Of a DNA stretch of 64,000 bases, positions 63,780-64,000 are shown in pieces. This DNA is from Glebionis coronaria (Eukaryota; Streptophyta; Magnoliopsida; Asterales; Asteraceae). The first letter of the stretch is position 1. Every line of letters begins with the position of its first letter. The position numbers and the translations under genes were made by a program. A model generated the notes under the pieces. It did no database searches. It was not told the origin of the DNA and saw only the letters and a program-made list of their open reading frames with translations. The stretch covers positions 523,678,618 through 523,742,617 of the forward strand of contig CM046882.1 of assembly GCA_025667525.1 (NCBI GenBank), read 5' to 3'.

Positions 63780-64000
63780 AGGCGTTTTCACTTGCTGATA
63801 TTCTACCAGATGCTGATGTTGCTCGTGAGTTGAAGATTTTACCAGATACTAATGCTGCCAACACTTTGAAGATCTCACAAATGCTGATGTTGCTGATACT
63901 TTGGAGATTTCTCAAGATGCTGATGTTGTTTATACTATGAAGAATCTACAGAACAAGGACGAAAACTATAAATTTGAAATTTCTAACAAGAATAAACTTC
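63780..64000 (+). CDS. Repetitive reading frame at the right edge (E5, partial)
   Basis: Units of about 36 bp encode variants of a 12-residue repeat: ILPDADVARELK, ILPDTNAANTLK and ISQDADVVYTMK. One frame change occurs near 63,880, after which the frame is open to the end of the window (NLQNKDENYKFEISNKNK). It could be the start of E5's gag or a leader ORF; too little is present to decide. Confidence 0.35.

Larger units (their letters stand above)
59938..64000 (+). mobile_element. E5: long-LTR element nested in E4 (probably Ty3/gypsy Tekay/Del type), incomplete
   Basis: A 2,579-bp LTR (TGTAAAACCCGT..GGTGTTACA) is followed by a Met-type primer site and about 1.5 kb of leader. LTRs of this size starting TGTAAAACCC and ending TGTTACA with this primer site are typical of plant Tekay/Del chromoviruses. 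No pol domain lies inside the window, so the class is inferred. Confidence 0.7.

Overview
This window is plant nuclear DNA: AT-rich, with intron-containing coding sequence, tRNA-derived SINEs, several MITE types and nested LTR retrotransposons. An Asteraceae source is my inference. It rests on Copia Gag proteins with a Cys-rich 'HDSC' knuckle followed by 'WRPTGRTF..VG..CPLTR', a combination I remember from composite genomes such as Tanacetum and Artemisia. No database search was possible.

Region 1 (about 1-13,650) is the genic part. A 13-exon nucleolin-like gene lies on the minus strand (ATG at 11,407, stop at 3,196). Every splice phase closes and the predicted product is 584 aa. It has three RRMs rather than the two I expect in plant nucleolins, and RRM1 and RRM2 look like an exon-pair duplication. 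Its introns and flanks hold two tRNA-derived SINEs with clear target-site duplications, a decayed Copia fragment, Stowaway-like and hAT-like MITEs, and long inverted-repeat elements.

Region 2 (13,653-59,937) is a pile of LTR elements. E1 (13,653-23,416, plus) has 280-bp LTRs and a TTTGG target-site duplication. It encodes only a Gag-like frame and carries a very regular array of about 151-bp units rich in stem-loops. E2 (23,609-33,492, minus) and E4 (51,454 to at least 59,937, plus) are two copies of one Sirevirus-like Copia family. Both have a coiled-coil Gag, PR-INT-RT-RNase H, a 3' spacer with an extra 118-codon ORF, and recurring GCGGTTCC/GGAACCGC hairpins. E2's gag is split by a 764-bp insert of foreign-looking, organelle-like DNA. 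E3 (33,882 to about 50,930, minus) is a chimera. A Ty3/gypsy (Athila-like) LTR, gag, protease and start of RT are joined in frame at about 45,649 to a Ty1/copia gag-pol, 3' spacer and 3' LTR. The copia part of E3 is related to E1, so E1 may be a non-autonomous relative that borrows its proteins. A FAR1/MULE-type zinc-knuckle gene fragment lies between E3 and E4.

Region 3 (59,938-64,000): a long-LTR element E5 (LTR 2,579 bp, Met-type primer site; Tekay/Del-like by its LTR ends) is inserted in E4's 3' LTR and runs off the window. Its leader is full of short hairpin repeats, and a repetitive reading frame is open at the right edge.

All retrotransposon coding frames except E2's PR-INT core are broken by stops or frameshifts. 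The nucleolin-like gene is the only host gene I consider likely to be functional.
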